64,000 bases of DNA from an uncultured Desulfatitalea sp. (GCA_937868765.1 CALMNL010000003.1:372001-436000); one strand, 5' to 3'; numbered from the stretch's first letter, positions 1 through 9,434 are shown. A program made the numbers and translations. The notes: a model not told the origin generated them from the letters alone.

Positions 1-207
1 TTTTTCCGCAACGGCGCAATCGTTCAAGCCAAGTATGGCCGCAAAAACGGCAAGTCCGCCTTCTTTTCAGTGTTAGGGGAAAAGAAGGGGCGCTTTCAAT
101 TCGCTCCGGGTCTGACTGAAAAAGAGATGAATCTGCCCGAGCTGGGAATGTTTATGGAACTTCTGATGGAAGGATTGCGTAAACTGGATGAGGAGGTAGA
201 AGCATAA
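1..207 (+). CDS. C-terminal part of a DUF4388 (PATAN-type) domain protein, cut by the window edge
   Basis: Frame 1 is open from the first base to a TAA at 205-207 and encodes 68 residues. The pattern of an N-G-x-I-V-x-A segment, a G-K-S-A-F-F helix, then G-R-F-x-F followed by a Leu-rich helix is that of the second half of DUF4388/PATAN domains, which accompany response regulators. The same domain recurs at the N terminus of the protein at 7934, so this gene may belong to the same signalling locus, although 766 bases separate it from the next gene. The N-terminal part lies outside the window, so the full architecture is unknown. Family assignment is by pattern only. Confidence 0.6.
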   Translation, partial: FFRNGAIVQAKYGRKNGKSAFFSVLGEKKGRFQFAPGLTEKEMNLPELGMFMELLMEGLRKLDEEVEA

Positions 208-973
208 TTCGGTAGGCGGTTCTTGTCCGCCCCCTACACGACCAGAGGCAACACATGCCTCGTTCCTCTCCAAACCCCCGTATTTTCAGCTAAGCCTATT
301 TTTTTTAACTTGACTTTAACACCGGCCTTGGGCTTATATGCCATTAGTTTTTTTGAAAAAACAGCTGATATCGACCGGTCGCGAGGTCATTCGGTCAAGT
401 GGCGACAGGGGCAGGCTTTTGTTTATGAGGCCGCACTGCCCACCTGGGGCATACCAACTGCCAAAACATAGCGGCGCCGAAACCGTCACGGGTTTGATGA
501 TGGCCCTTGTGGCGGAAGTGATATTTGGGCTGCGGTTGAGCTGAAGTCAAAATAATTCCGGTAACATTGGACCGGCGGTTGGGAGGAGAGACGATGGAAT
601 CCTTCATCGCAAATCCACCCATGGTACGATTTGTGCGAAAAGAAATAATGTGTGCCAATCCAAATCACCCAAGAATCCGCTTGAATGCCGATAGTTCCCC
701 TCAGGCAGGGCTGTATAGGCCTCCACGCAACAAAATTCCTCTGCCGCTTTTGCCATCCGCCATCATTTTTTCTTTTGAGCTCTTGAATACGCTCCCTGAG
801 CGATGCGAAAGGGGCAACGTCGATCCGACCTTCATCGGTTGGACCGTGCCAAAATTAAAGCTGATTTCCCAATTTGCCGATATGGGAAAAGACAGGGCGC
901 AGTCCGTTTCCCAAGAATATTTTTGCCAATCGCCCAAGCATTTGAAATTTGTGGCACGGCGGGGACATGCAAG
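208..973. other. 766-base stretch without a recognised gene
   Basis: Several short open frames occur here on both strands, but none has a convincing start, ribosome site or recognisable protein. A sigma70-like element lies at 310-339, and a weak sigma54-like match (GG-N10-GC spacing) lies at about 447-462. A short inverted repeat without a T-tract follows the upstream stop (about 213-228). The reading frame of the downstream CheB-like gene is open back to 803, but that part has no similarity and no good ribosome site. The stretch may be a long leader, a decayed gene or a regulatory region. Confidence 0.5.
310..339 (+). promoter_or_regulatory. candidate sigma70 promoter upstream of the chemosensory genes
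   Basis: TTGACT at 310-315 is followed after 18 bases by TTATAT at 334-339. It points toward the chemosensory genes but lies about 630 bases before the first start codon, so the assignment is tentative. Confidence 0.3.
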
Positions 974-2224
974 ATGATTTTATTTTGTGAAGAGTGCGGC
1001 ACTCGGCACGATATTGACGATGCTCAGATAGGCGGCGACGTCTTTAAATTTTTATGCACCGTCTGCCATGAAACCTTGATCCTTTCTCTGGCCAATAAAA
1101 GACAGAGCAAGATGGTACAGGCCGCAATGGCCCAGCCGGAGTTGGCCTCCACACAGATCGCCAGGGAGGCCAAGGAGGATATCTTAAAAATCCTGGTGGT
1201 CGACGATTCAAAGCTCATCCGCAGGGTGCTGCGCGATATCATCGAGTCCGATGGGCGCAAAAAGGTGATTGGCGAAGCCGAGAACGGGAAGGCGGCCCTT
1301 GATTTTCTGGTATCCGAGCAACCTGACGTGATTACGCTCGATATCAATATGCCGGTAATGGATGGTTTGACGACGCTGAAACATATCATGATCAGTCGCC
1401 CCGTCCCGACTGTCATGATCAGTGCCCTGACCAAAGAGGGATCTCTGGAAACCTTTGACTCCCTGAAGTATGGGGCCATCGATTTTTTGCCAAAGCCATC
1501 CCAGGTCAAAGGAGCCGACCTGAACTCCCAAAAAGAGGAGATCCTCAGAAAAATAGAACTGGCTGCCGGCATTCAGATTGAATCAATACGCTATTTGCGC
1601 AGGCCTTCCACCGAAAAGGAACCTGGGAAAAACGACGCCATTCCCTGCTTGTGCCTGGTCGCCATGGGGGTGGCCGAGGGCGGATATGGCGCATTGTTGA
1701 ACGTCGTTCCACGGCTTAAGGAGGACCTGCCGGCGGCATATATAGCTGTGATGCATCAGGCGCCTCATCATATCGACGGATTTGCGCGTTATTTAGACCA
1801 ATGTAGCCGTTTGTCGGTATATCGGGCCGCAGACGGAATGGTTTTGAAAGGTGGCCGGTGCTATTTGGCCGCTGCCTCGGAACATGTCTGCCTTGTCCAG
1901 GATGGTGAGCAGACCATCTTGAAGGTAAATGCCTCCCCTTTCCCAACCCCAATGGGGGCCATCGACATGTTGATGGACTCTGTGTCCCATACGATGAAGA
2001 ATCGCGCTGCCGGCGTCATCCTGACTGGCACCGGAGACGATGGGGTGGCGGGATTAGGCAAAATCAAAGAGATGGGGGGGAAGTTGTTTGTGCAGGATCC
2101 CCGCAGTTGCCTTTTTAAAGAAACTCCCATGAAAGCCGCTGAAAGGCATACCGTGGACTACCTGGTCAGTGATAAGCAAATGGCCGGCGCCATCAGCGCA
2201 TTCATTAAGGAGCACAGCAAATAA
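974..2224 (+). CDS. Zinc ribbon - receiver - CheB-like protein with catalytic Ser replaced by Ala
   Basis: The 416-residue protein has three parts. A zinc ribbon has Cys at 5, 8, 28 and 31. A CheY-like receiver (about 75-190) has the acidic pair VVDDS, the phosphorylatable Asp in TLDINMP, and KPS. A CheB methylesterase-like domain (about 225-410) follows. In CheB the catalytic Ser sits in GASTGG; here the aligned motif is GVAEGG, so Ser is Ala234. The His (MHQ, His261) and Asp (GTGDDG, Asp356) are kept. Hydrolysis by the usual mechanism is therefore unlikely, and the domain may bind a partner. ATG 974 is chosen because the zinc ribbon begins there, although the frame is open further upstream. 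The stop is 12 bases before cheW. It resembles CheB in layout but is best named CheB-like. Confidence 0.85.
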   Translation: MILFCEECGTRHDIDDAQIGGDVFKFLCTVCHETLILSLANKRQSKMVQAAMAQPELASTQIAREAKEDILKILVVDDSKLIRRVLRDIIESDGRKKVIGEAENGKAALDFLVSEQPDVITLDINMPVMDGLTTLKHIMISRPVPTVMISALTKEGSLETFDSLKYGAIDFLPKPSQVKGADLNSQKEEILRKIELAAGIQIESIRYLRRPSTEKEPGKNDAIPCLCLVAMGVAEGGYGALLNVVPRLKEDLPAAYIAVMHQAPHHIDGFARYLDQCSRLSVYRAADGMVLKGGRCYLAAASEHVCLVQDGEQTILKVNASPFPTPMGAIDMLMDSVSHTMKNRAAGVILTGTGDDGVAGLGKIKEMGGKLFVQDPRSCLFKETPMKAAERHTVDYLVSDKQMAGAISAFIKEHSK

Positions 2225-2236
2225 GGAGAGGTACCA

Positions 2237-2764
2237 ATGGAAGAACCCATTGCTATCGCTGAAGAAAGCCTTCCCGAAGAGGGCGACACCATTCAAATGG
2301 TGAGATTTGAACTGGGGGATGAACTCTTGGGCGTAGACATACTGATGGTGCAGGAAATCATCAAACAGATGCCGATCACCGTCATCCCCGATGCAGCGGA
2401 TTTCATCGCTGGCGTTATTAATCTGCGAGGTCGCATCGTTCCGGTCATCGATTTACGCAAGCGCTTGAATTTAAATTCGGATCGCCAAGTGCCCGCCCAA
2501 GAGGCCTGGACCTTGATTATCAATGCCGCGGGAAGGGTGACGGGCTTTATCGTTGATCGGGTATCGCGGGTTATCAAAGTGCCGGTCACTGCGGTTCAAC
2601 CGGTTGACGAATCTTTGCCGGGCAGCATTCAGAGCGAATATCTCAGCGGGATTTGTAGATCGGAGGAACAACCTACCATGGCGATTCTGGATTTTAATCG
2701 AATCATCGCGGTTGAGGAGTTCAAGCGCTTGGGGGCTCAAAAACGTTTGCAGGGCAAATCGTAA
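2237..2764 (+). CDS. cheW: CheW-like chemosensory adaptor
   Basis: This is a 175-residue single-domain CheW protein. It has the usual order: a short acidic N terminus, a VRFELGDELLGVDI beta segment, VQEIIK, the GVINLRGRIVPVIDLR core loop, and a C-terminal helix. CheW docks the CheA kinase P5 domain to receptors in cytoplasmic signalling arrays. A strong ribosome site (AAGGAGAGG) precedes the ATG. It lies between the first CheB-like gene and the single-domain receiver, so it is probably co-transcribed. No receptor gene is nearby, so its partner on the input side is not visible here. Confidence 0.93.
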   Translation: MEEPIAIAEESLPEEGDTIQMVRFELGDELLGVDILMVQEIIKQMPITVIPDAADFIAGVINLRGRIVPVIDLRKRLNLNSDRQVPAQEAWTLIINAAGRVTGFIVDRVSRVIKVPVTAVQPVDESLPGSIQSEYLSGICRSEEQPTMAILDFNRIIAVEEFKRLGAQKRLQGKS

Positions 2765-2782
2765 TCAATAGGGTGCAATTCA

Positions 2783-3136
2783 ATGGGCAAAAAGATACTC
2801 ATCGTCGACGACTCCTCCATCATGCGAAAGATGATTAAGCAGACCCTTTTGGATGAACACCATAGTGTCGCTGGAGAAGCAAAGAACGGCAAGGAAGCGG
2901 TGGCCATGTACAAATTACTGAAACCTGACATCGTCACCATGGACATCACCATGCGCGACATGGATGGATTCGAGGCCGCCAAGGAGATATTGAGCGGTGA
3001 CCCCGGAGCCCGCATCATCTTCTTGTCCAATCTGGATGAAGATAAATACAGCGAGGATGCCAAGCGATTGGGGGCCAAGGGATACGTTAATAAGCACAAT
3101 GCCAAGGCAATTGTCGATCTGATCAACAGCCTCTGA
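2783..3136 (+). CDS. cheY: CheY-like single-domain response regulator
   Basis: A 117-residue stand-alone receiver. It shows the acidic pair (IVDDSS), the phosphoacceptor Asp in VTMDITM, a Ser in the FLSN strand, and Lys in YVNKH. The residue after the phosphorylation loop is Arg (TMRDMDG) where many CheY proteins have Pro. Such proteins take phosphate from CheA and act by binding a target. The target is unknown here, and no flagellar switch gene is in the window. It lies 18 bases after cheW and 128 bases before cheA, inside the same gene run. Confidence 0.92.
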   Translation: MGKKILIVDDSSIMRKMIKQTLLDEHHSVAGEAKNGKEAVAMYKLLKPDIVTMDITMRDMDGFEAAKEILSGDPGARIIFLSNLDEDKYSEDAKRLGAKGYVNKHNAKAIVDLINSL

Positions 3137-3264
3137 GGACGCGGCTTTGCAAAAGAACGCCAATGGTACAAATAAATACCGAATAGCCGTTGGAAGAAAT
3201 CCCGCGGATGTGAGTGGACCTGAGAGAGCTGGCACAGGCGTGGGGCAATGAAAAGGAGCAACGC

Positions 3265-6200
3265 ATGACAGATAACTCCTTGCTTCAAGATTTCATCGTC
3301 GAAACCGGAGAGCATCTTGAAGATACGGAGCGCAATTTATTGCGTTTGGAACAGAGTCCAGAGGACACAGACGTACTCAACGAGATTTTTCGCTCAGTCC
3401 ACACCATTAAAGGCTCGTCTGAATATCTCGGCCTTGAACGTATCGCCGAACTGTCCCACAAACTCGAGAGCCTATTGGATCTGTTGCGCAGAGGAGAGCG
3501 CAAGCTGGATCGTTCCGTAGAAGATCTACTCATTGCCACCCATGATCGGCTCGCTCAACTGGTGGACGACCTTACCAGATATCAGAATGAGAAGACGGCC
3601 ATCGATGACCTGATTCGTCGCATTGACGGCTGCGCTGGTCAAACTGGGCCAGTATCGGCTGAAGAGCTTTTGGGCGATTTTCCGGCGCAACAACAAAGCG
3701 AAGCCATCGAAGATGAGTATGACCAGGAATTGTTCGGCATCTTCGCTGATCAGTTGACGGACGGGCTCCAGGCACTGTGCGCCGCAACCCATAAGTTACT
3801 ATCTGGAGAGGGGCCTGAAAACCTGCTGTCCCTTTATGAAGACCGTTTGGGGACGCTGAAATCAGCCGCCAACTACATGGGGTACGATCAGCTCAAAGAG
3901 GTCTATGAAAAATGGCTGCAGGCATTGGCCCACGTACGGCGGCAAGTGGCAGACGGTGTCACTGTAAGCTGGTCAATTTTCGCAAGGGATGTAACCGCTG
4001 TTCATCTAGAACGGATTAAAGGCTTTTTCCCCAAGGTGGCAGCTATCCAGCAACTGATCATGCACGTGGAGGAGGCCCAGACACCACCCGTCATTGAGGC
4101 GGCTGCACCAAGGGTTGAGGCGCGGCAGGAGCTTCGCTTCGATGATATTGGGGTCGAGATAGATACCGAACCCGTCCTGCCGGTGACCTCCAAGGAGATT
4201 CAGCCTGAGCTCGAATTGTTCTCCGAGAGCGATGAAACCACGGAGTCATCACAGAAGGCAGACAGCTCGCTGCTTCAAGATTTCATCGTAGAAACCGGAG
4301 AACATCTTGAAGACACAGAGCGCAATTTGCTGCGTTTGGAGCAGCGCCCCGAGGACACGGAGGTGCTTAACGAAGTTTTCCGCTCGATCCACACGATCAA
4401 GGGGTCATCGGAGTATCTGGGCCTGGAGCGCGTTGCAGAGTTGTCGCACAAGCTGGAAAGCCTTCTTGATTTGCTGCGTCGTGGGGAACGCAAACTGGAC
4501 CGCGCGGTGGAAGATCTGCTGATCGCCACCCATGATCGTCTGGCGCAACTGGTGGACGATCTGGCGCAGCATCAATCCGAACGCACAAAAATCGATGACT
4601 TGGTGCAACGTATAAAAAGCTTCACCGAACAAGCCGCACCTATCAAGCCGGAAGAGGTGGTGGCTGCCGACGATGCCAATGAAGACACGGATGCCATCGA
4701 AGGCGAATATGATGAAGAGTTATTCGGAATATTCGTAGATCAATTGAAAGATGGGTTGCTGGCGTTGTGTGCCGAGACCCAAAATCTGGTTTCCGGTCAA
4801 TCGGCTGAGGCGTCGTTGGCCCTTTATGAAGACCGTTTGAATACATTGAAGTCTTCTGCCAATTACATGGGCTATGATAAGCTCAAACAAGTCTATGGGC
4901 AATGGCTGCAGGCGCTGGCCAGGATTCAGCAAAAGATCGCCGAGGGCCATGAGATTGATTGGTATGCATTCGCTCAGGAGGTGACCGCCTCCCATCTGGA
5001 CCGCATAAAGAGTTTCCTGCCCAAGGTGGCTGCAGTCCAGCAGGTGAATGTGGCCTTGGTCACGCCCCCGCCGGAAATTTCCGCAGAAAAGCCCCATGAA
5101 CCTGAACCGGACGAATCGACACCTGTTACGGGTACCGAAGCCATCGTCCTGGAACAGGAGGTTTTTGCAGCTCCGGAGGTTGAGCCCCAGGTTGAAACGC
5201 CCATTACATCGGAGAGCATGCTGTCTGAGCAAGCAGACCAGGGGCTGCTCGGAGACTTCATCACTGAGACCAACGAACATCTCGATGAAGTCGAACAAAA
5301 CCTGCTGCAGCTCGAGAGCACACCCGAGGACGTCGGTTTGCTCAACGAGCTGTTCCGATCGATTCACACCATCAAGGGTTCCTCTGAATATCTTGGGATG
5401 GAGCGCATTGCCGAACTGTCTCACAAATTAGAGAATCTGCTGGACTTGCTTCGGCGCGGACAGCGTGCGGTGGAAAGAGGCATTGTCGATCTGCTGATAG
5501 CTGTCAGGGACCGCATTGCCGAGTTGTTGGAGGATATAACCAGCCAGCGCACGGAGTCCAGAAGCATCGATGACCTGGTAGCGCGCATCGAAAGTTATGT
5601 CTCTGCTCCCCCAACCACCGAACCGCCTGCTCTGACGGCCAAGTCTATGGAGGAGGATTCAGCCCCCACGCCACCGGTGTCCACAGAAGCACCGCTGGCT
5701 GTTTACGAAGAGGTTTATGATAAAGAGCTGTTCGCCATTTTCACGCAACAGCTCGAAAGCGGACTCGGTGCACTGGCATCGCTTTCGGAAAAAATTGAGA
5801 GCGGTCATGAGACGGCGTCGCTTCTTTCGGCCTGTCTGGATCATCTGCGCCGCCTGAGGTCGTCGGCCAATTATATGGAATACGACGCGTTGAGGTCGAC
5901 TTACGATCAGTGGATCGATGAGGTCGATGCCATCGTTCATCGCCTGTCGGATGGTGAAACAGTAGAATGGTCGTCATGGGTCGAAAAGGTGATGCGTTCC
6001 AAGATGGAACGGGTCCATCACTTTTTTGCCGCGCCGGCAAAGGGTTCGGCCGTCGACGCCGCCCCTGCCGTCATTGAAGAAATGGAACCTGAGACAGCTG
6101 CAGTACCGATCCCGGTATCTGAGCAGGAAAGTGCGCCCGCAGCACCTCCTGCCATGGCGGCAATCGAACTCGCGTCCGATCCGGTCGGTCTCGATCTAGC

Positions 6201-7890
6201 TGGCGAAGTGACCGAGACTCCCGCCTTTGAAGCCGGTAGTGCCGAAGAACAAGGGCTGCTCTCGAGACTGGAAAGTGCATTCGATGCCAAGATGCAGGAG
6301 GTCGCAGGCACCGCTGTCGTTTCATCGACGAATCTGGATGTGGTCCGTGAGCTCCTTTCCGACGAGGAGAGTTTGGCTGCAGCCTTGGAAGGCCTTGCCG
6401 TGCAGCCGTCCGCCGGACCGCCCGCAGGCAGTGCTGGCGATATCGAATCTTTCCTGTTTTCCGAAGGGGAGGCTCCCAAGGAGCCCAGAAGGGTATTGCA
6501 GCCGAAACCCCTTGCCCAGATGATCGAAAAGACAGCGGACGAAAGCTTTTCGCCCATTGACGAAGATGAAGGGCGGGGACGCTACCAGATGGGGCGGCGC
6601 CAGACGGACAAGTTCCGTGAACGTCTGCAAAAGCAAAGCATTCGCGTGGATGCTGCCAAGATCGACACCTTGATGAACCAGGTGGGAGAATTGGTCGTGA
6701 CCCGTGCCAGCTTCAACCAACTCCACGGAGAAATGCGAGAATTGATGTTGATGATGAAGCTGAACCAGAAAACAGAGACGACAGAGATGCAGTTGATCAA
6801 GCGTTTGACCAGCCGTATCAACGATACCACGATGTCCCTGGCGCGCATCACCTCGGAACTGCAAGATAACGTCATGAAGGTCCGGATGCTGCCCATCGCG
6901 CAGCTCTTTAGTCGTTATCCGCGTGTTGTACACGACCTGGTTCGAAACACGAACAAGCAGGTTTCCCTGGAGATTCACGGTGAAGAGACAGAACTGGACC
7001 GCATGGTGATCGAGCAGATTTCGGATCCCTTAATCCACATCATCCGCAATGCAGTGGACCATGGCATTGAGCCGGCCAAAGAACGCGTCCGCAGAGGCAA
7101 GCCCGAGACGGGCACGCTCAAACTTGAAGCTTATCCGGAGGGCAATTACGTGGTGATCGAAGTCAGCGATGATGGCCGCGGAATCGATCCGGATTTTATT
7201 AAAGCCAAAGCGCTCTCCAAAGGATTCATCCAACCCGAAGAAGCCGACCGGATGGGCGAGGAAGAGTTGCTGGGATTGATCATGCGTCCCGGTTTTTCCA
7301 CGGCCGATGAGGTCACGACCACATCAGGCCGCGGCGTGGGCATGGACGTCGTCAAAGATAACATCGAAAAACTGAACGGTACCATTGAAACCCAGAGCAC
7401 ACCGGGGACCGGCACCCTCTTCCGCATCAAGATCCCCTTGACGCTGGCCATTATCCCTGCTCTGCTGGTCCATGTGGCCGGCGAGATTTTCACCATCCCC
7501 CTATCGGCAGTGGACGAAACCATTCGGATCCGTCCCAACGAGATCTCCTCCATTGAAGGCATGGAGGTGTACTACTTGCGTGAAACAACGCTTCCCTTGA
7601 TCCGCATCGCGCAGGTTCTCAAAATGGACGCGCCAGCACCTGTCGGCAATGAGGTGTTTGTGGTCGTTGTGAACACGGGCAACCGGCAGGCCGGGCTCGT
7701 TGTCGATAAGCTCAGGGGACGTGAAGAGGTGGTTATCAAGCCATTGGAAGATTACCTGCAGGAGAAGAGCGGTTTTTCCGGCGCGACGATTCTCGGCGAC
7801 GGTTCCATCTCACTTATTCTGGATGTGTCCGACTTGGTTCATTTAGCGGTAGACCAACATATAAGAAGGGTAAGGGCCGTCAACGAGTAG
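3265..7890 (+). CDS. cheA: Giant CheA histidine kinase with three tandem Hpt/pseudo-Hpt units
   Basis: The 1541-residue protein carries three N-terminal repeat units, each with a canonical Hpt domain (HTIKGSS; His46, His376, His701) and a second helical domain. In the second domain the same position reads GTLKS, NTLKS or RRLRS, so the phosphohistidine is lost (Gly196, Asn526, Arg862). A long Pro/Ala/Glu linker leads to the P3 dimerisation domain (about 1120-1190), the HATPase domain (N box with Asn1262, DDGRG at 1302-1306, GRGVGMD) and a CheW-like P5 domain (about 1392-1535). There is no receiver. ATG 3265 has AAAAGGAG upstream and is preferred over GTG 3214. Multi-Hpt CheA proteins such as ChpA of Pseudomonas control type IV pili; a similar role here is inference. 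Confidence 0.95.
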   Translation: MTDNSLLQDFIVETGEHLEDTERNLLRLEQSPEDTDVLNEIFRSVHTIKGSSEYLGLERIAELSHKLESLLDLLRRGERKLDRSVEDLLIATHDRLAQLVDDLTRYQNEKTAIDDLIRRIDGCAGQTGPVSAEELLGDFPAQQQSEAIEDEYDQELFGIFADQLTDGLQALCAATHKLLSGEGPENLLSLYEDRLGTLKSAANYMGYDQLKEVYEKWLQALAHVRRQVADGVTVSWSIFARDVTAVHLERIKGFFPKVAAIQQLIMHVEEAQTPPVIEAAAPRVEARQELRFDDIGVEIDTEPVLPVTSKEIQPELELFSESDETTESSQKADSSLLQDFIVETGEHLEDTERNLLRLEQRPEDTEVLNEVFRSIHTIKGSSEYLGLERVAELSHKLESLLDLLRRGERKLDRAVEDLLIATHDRLAQLVDDLAQHQSERTKIDDLVQRIKSFTEQAAPIKPEEVVAADDANEDTDAIEGEYDEELFGIFVDQLKDGLLALCAETQNLVSGQSAEASLALYEDRLNTLKSSANYMGYDKLKQVYGQWLQALARIQQKIAEGHEIDWYAFAQEVTASHLDRIKSFLPKVAAVQQVNVALVTPPPEISAEKPHEPEPDESTPVTGTEAIVLEQEVFAAPEVEPQVETPITSESMLSEQADQGLLGDFITETNEHLDEVEQNLLQLESTPEDVGLLNELFRSIHTIKGSSEYLGMERIAELSHKLENLLDLLRRGQRAVERGIVDLLIAVRDRIAELLEDITSQRTESRSIDDLVARIESYVSAPPTTEPPALTAKSMEEDSAPTPPVSTEAPLAVYEEVYDKELFAIFTQQLESGLGALASLSEKIESGHETASLLSACLDHLRRLRSSANYMEYDALRSTYDQWIDEVDAIVHRLSDGETVEWSSWVEKVMRSKMERVHHFFAAPAKGSAVDAAPAVIEEMEPETAAVPIPVSEQESAPAAPPAMAAIELASDPVGLDLAGEVTETPAFEAGSAEEQGLLSRLESAFDAKMQEVAGTAVVSSTNLDVVRELLSDEESLAAALEGLAVQPSAGPPAGSAGDIESFLFSEGEAPKEPRRVLQPKPLAQMIEKTADESFSPIDEDEGRGRYQMGRRQTDKFRERLQKQSIRVDAAKIDTLMNQVGELVVTRASFNQLHGEMRELMLMMKLNQKTETTEMQLIKRLTSRINDTTMSLARITSELQDNVMKVRMLPIAQLFSRYPRVVHDLVRNTNKQVSLEIHGEETELDRMVIEQISDPLIHIIRNAVDHGIEPAKERVRRGKPETGTLKLEAYPEGNYVVIEVSDDGRGIDPDFIKAKALSKGFIQPEEADRMGEEELLGLIMRPGFSTADEVTTTSGRGVGMDVVKDNIEKLNGTIETQSTPGTGTLFRIKIPLTLAIIPALLVHVAGEIFTIPLSAVDETIRIRPNEISSIEGMEVYYLRETTLPLIRIAQVLKMDAPAPVGNEVFVVVVNTGNRQAGLVVDKLRGREEVVIKPLEDYLQEKSGFSGATILGDGSISLILDVSDLVHLAVDQHIRRVRAVNE
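3271..4050 (+). repeat. cheA repeat unit 1 (Hpt + pseudo-Hpt)
   Basis: This 780-base coding unit runs from the DNSLLQDF segment to the FFPKVAAIQ segment. It is collinear, with no net insertion or deletion, with unit 2, which starts exactly 990 bases later. The DNA is visibly near-identical over long runs in the Hpt part. Confidence 0.85.
4261..5040 (+). repeat. cheA repeat unit 2 (Hpt + pseudo-Hpt)
   Basis: A second 780-base copy with the same boundaries as unit 1. The similarity extends to silent positions, which suggests a fairly recent internal duplication or gene conversion. Confidence 0.85.
5236..6030 (+). repeat. cheA repeat unit 3 (diverged Hpt + pseudo-Hpt)
   Basis: The third copy keeps the Hpt motif (His701). 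It is more diverged, has a longer linker between its two halves, and its pseudo-Hpt has Arg at the His position. It is probably the older duplicate. Confidence 0.8.
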
Positions 7891-7933
7891 CAGCTCAGAT
7901 GAATTGTACCGCCTATCATCGGGATTGAACGTT

Positions 7934-9373
7934 ATGATAGAAGTTTCAAAGAGCCAGGCCCAGGAACAGGGCGCAACGGGATTTGCCGGTACCCTGCGTA
8001 ACATTCAGCTTACCGATATCATCCAGATGTGCTGTCTGGCGGGAGCCAGCATTTGTGTGCGGGTGCGGCAGGATCAGCAGCAGGGATCACTTTACATACA
8101 GGATGGTGACATCGTGCATGCGGAGTGTGGCATGCAATCCGGTGTCAATGCTTTTTTCACCATCCTGGGATGGCCCAGCGGCCAATTCGAAACCTTGGAT
8201 GCTCCTCCGATCGCCAAGCCGACCATCAAGGAGCCGTATCAATTCCTGCTGATGGAAGCAGCTCGCAGAGCCGACGAGCAAGTCCAGAACCGGATGGAAG
8301 AAGCGCCGGCTGCCAAACCGGAACCTGTCCCGGCCCAACGGTTGCGCGTTTTGATCGTGGACGACTCTGCCATTATGTCTAAAATCCTCACCAGCATGTT
8401 GATGGCCGACCCCAGCATCGAAGTGATAGGCCATGCCAAGAACGGGGAAGACGCGCTGGAAAAAATGAAGCAGTTGTCGCCTGATTTGATCACGATGGAT
8501 GTCAACATGCCAGTCATGGATGGCAGTACGGCATTGAAACACATCATGATCGAGAGCCCATGCCCCGTCGTGATCATGAGCAACCTGTCGCCATCGTCCT
8601 ATGCCACGATCCTCTCTTTTTTAAACCTGGGGGCCGTGGATTTCATGAGCAAACCGGTCAAGAACCGCAACATCATCAAACAGCAACAGCGCATGGTGGA
8701 GCGCGTCCACCTGGCTGTCTCCGCCAATATCAGACGCTTTCAGCGTCTCCGATTGCCTAAGTTGACCGATTCGGATTTCGTGAAGGTCAACCCCAAGCTG
8801 CCCTGCGAGCGCCTGGTAATATCGGTTTCAGGCGTTGGCGGTTTTTTGGAGATCATGCAGATGGTCTCCTCGCTGCCTTTGGACCCGGTTGCCAGCGTTC
8901 TTTCCATGCAGTCTATCCCACCGCAATTTGCGCCCGCTTTGTCCGAGTATTTGAATGCCCGGAGTCGCTTCGAGGTTCAAGCCTTGGCCAGTGGGGCCAT
9001 CTTGTGCCCGGGGCGCTGCTATATCGGCGCCAGCGGCAGATCGCTTGAAATCGGCGAAATTGGAGGTGTACGGGTACTAAAGGATGCCACCAAGGAAGAC
9101 GCGGATGAGGCAATTTACGGCCTGGACCAATTGTTGGCCGATGCGGCCAAGGTTTTTGGCAACAAAGTGATCGTGTTTCTGCTATCCGGTTGCGAGGTCG
9201 GTACGATGGACGGTCTGCGCAAGATCAAAGCGGCTGGCGGGACGATCGTGGCGCCGCAGCCGGATAAATGCATAATGCCTAAAACCATCGAACCTGTGGT
9301 GGATGAGGGTTTGGTGACAGAGCTTTTCGATCCCAAGGACATGGTGCACGTGTTGAAACGCTATTGCTCCTGA
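7934..9373 (+). CDS. DUF4388/PATAN - receiver - CheB-like protein with the whole catalytic triad lost
   Basis: A 479-residue protein. Residues about 12-100 form a DUF4388/PATAN domain (FAGTLRNIQLTDIIQ, later GSLYIQDGDIVHAE). A receiver follows (about 138-255) with IVDDS, the acceptor Asp in TMDVNMP, and SKPV. A CheB-like domain (about 290-475) closes the protein. The triad positions align to Gly300 (for Ser, although Ser299 is adjacent), Ser327 (for His, in MQSIPP) and Gly423 (for Asp), so no methylesterase activity is expected. ATG 7934 is preferred to an in-frame TTG at 7904 because the DUF4388 similarity starts just after it. PATAN domains also occur in cyanobacterial PatA/PixG regulators. 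It follows cheA by 43 bases. Confidence 0.85.
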   Translation: MIEVSKSQAQEQGATGFAGTLRNIQLTDIIQMCCLAGASICVRVRQDQQQGSLYIQDGDIVHAECGMQSGVNAFFTILGWPSGQFETLDAPPIAKPTIKEPYQFLLMEAARRADEQVQNRMEEAPAAKPEPVPAQRLRVLIVDDSAIMSKILTSMLMADPSIEVIGHAKNGEDALEKMKQLSPDLITMDVNMPVMDGSTALKHIMIESPCPVVIMSNLSPSSYATILSFLNLGAVDFMSKPVKNRNIIKQQQRMVERVHLAVSANIRRFQRLRLPKLTDSDFVKVNPKLPCERLVISVSGVGGFLEIMQMVSSLPLDPVASVLSMQSIPPQFAPALSEYLNARSRFEVQALASGAILCPGRCYIGASGRSLEIGEIGGVRVLKDATKEDADEAIYGLDQLLADAAKVFGNKVIVFLLSGCEVGTMDGLRKIKAAGGTIVAPQPDKCIMPKTIEPVVDEGLVTELFDPKDMVHVLKRYCS

Positions 9374-9434
9374 AATCTTTTTACCCATCATTGAAGGCTC
9401 AGCGTAGCTGACTTCAGATGCATGAGAGCCAATC

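Noticed and set aside
803-973. N-terminal extension of the first CheB-like protein
   Set aside because: The frame is open, but the segment has no ribosome site and no domain; the zinc ribbon begins at ATG 974.
3271-6030. Regular repeats that might suggest a CRISPR or transposon array
   Set aside because: They are in-frame coding repeats of 780 bases inside cheA, not short direct repeats with spacers.
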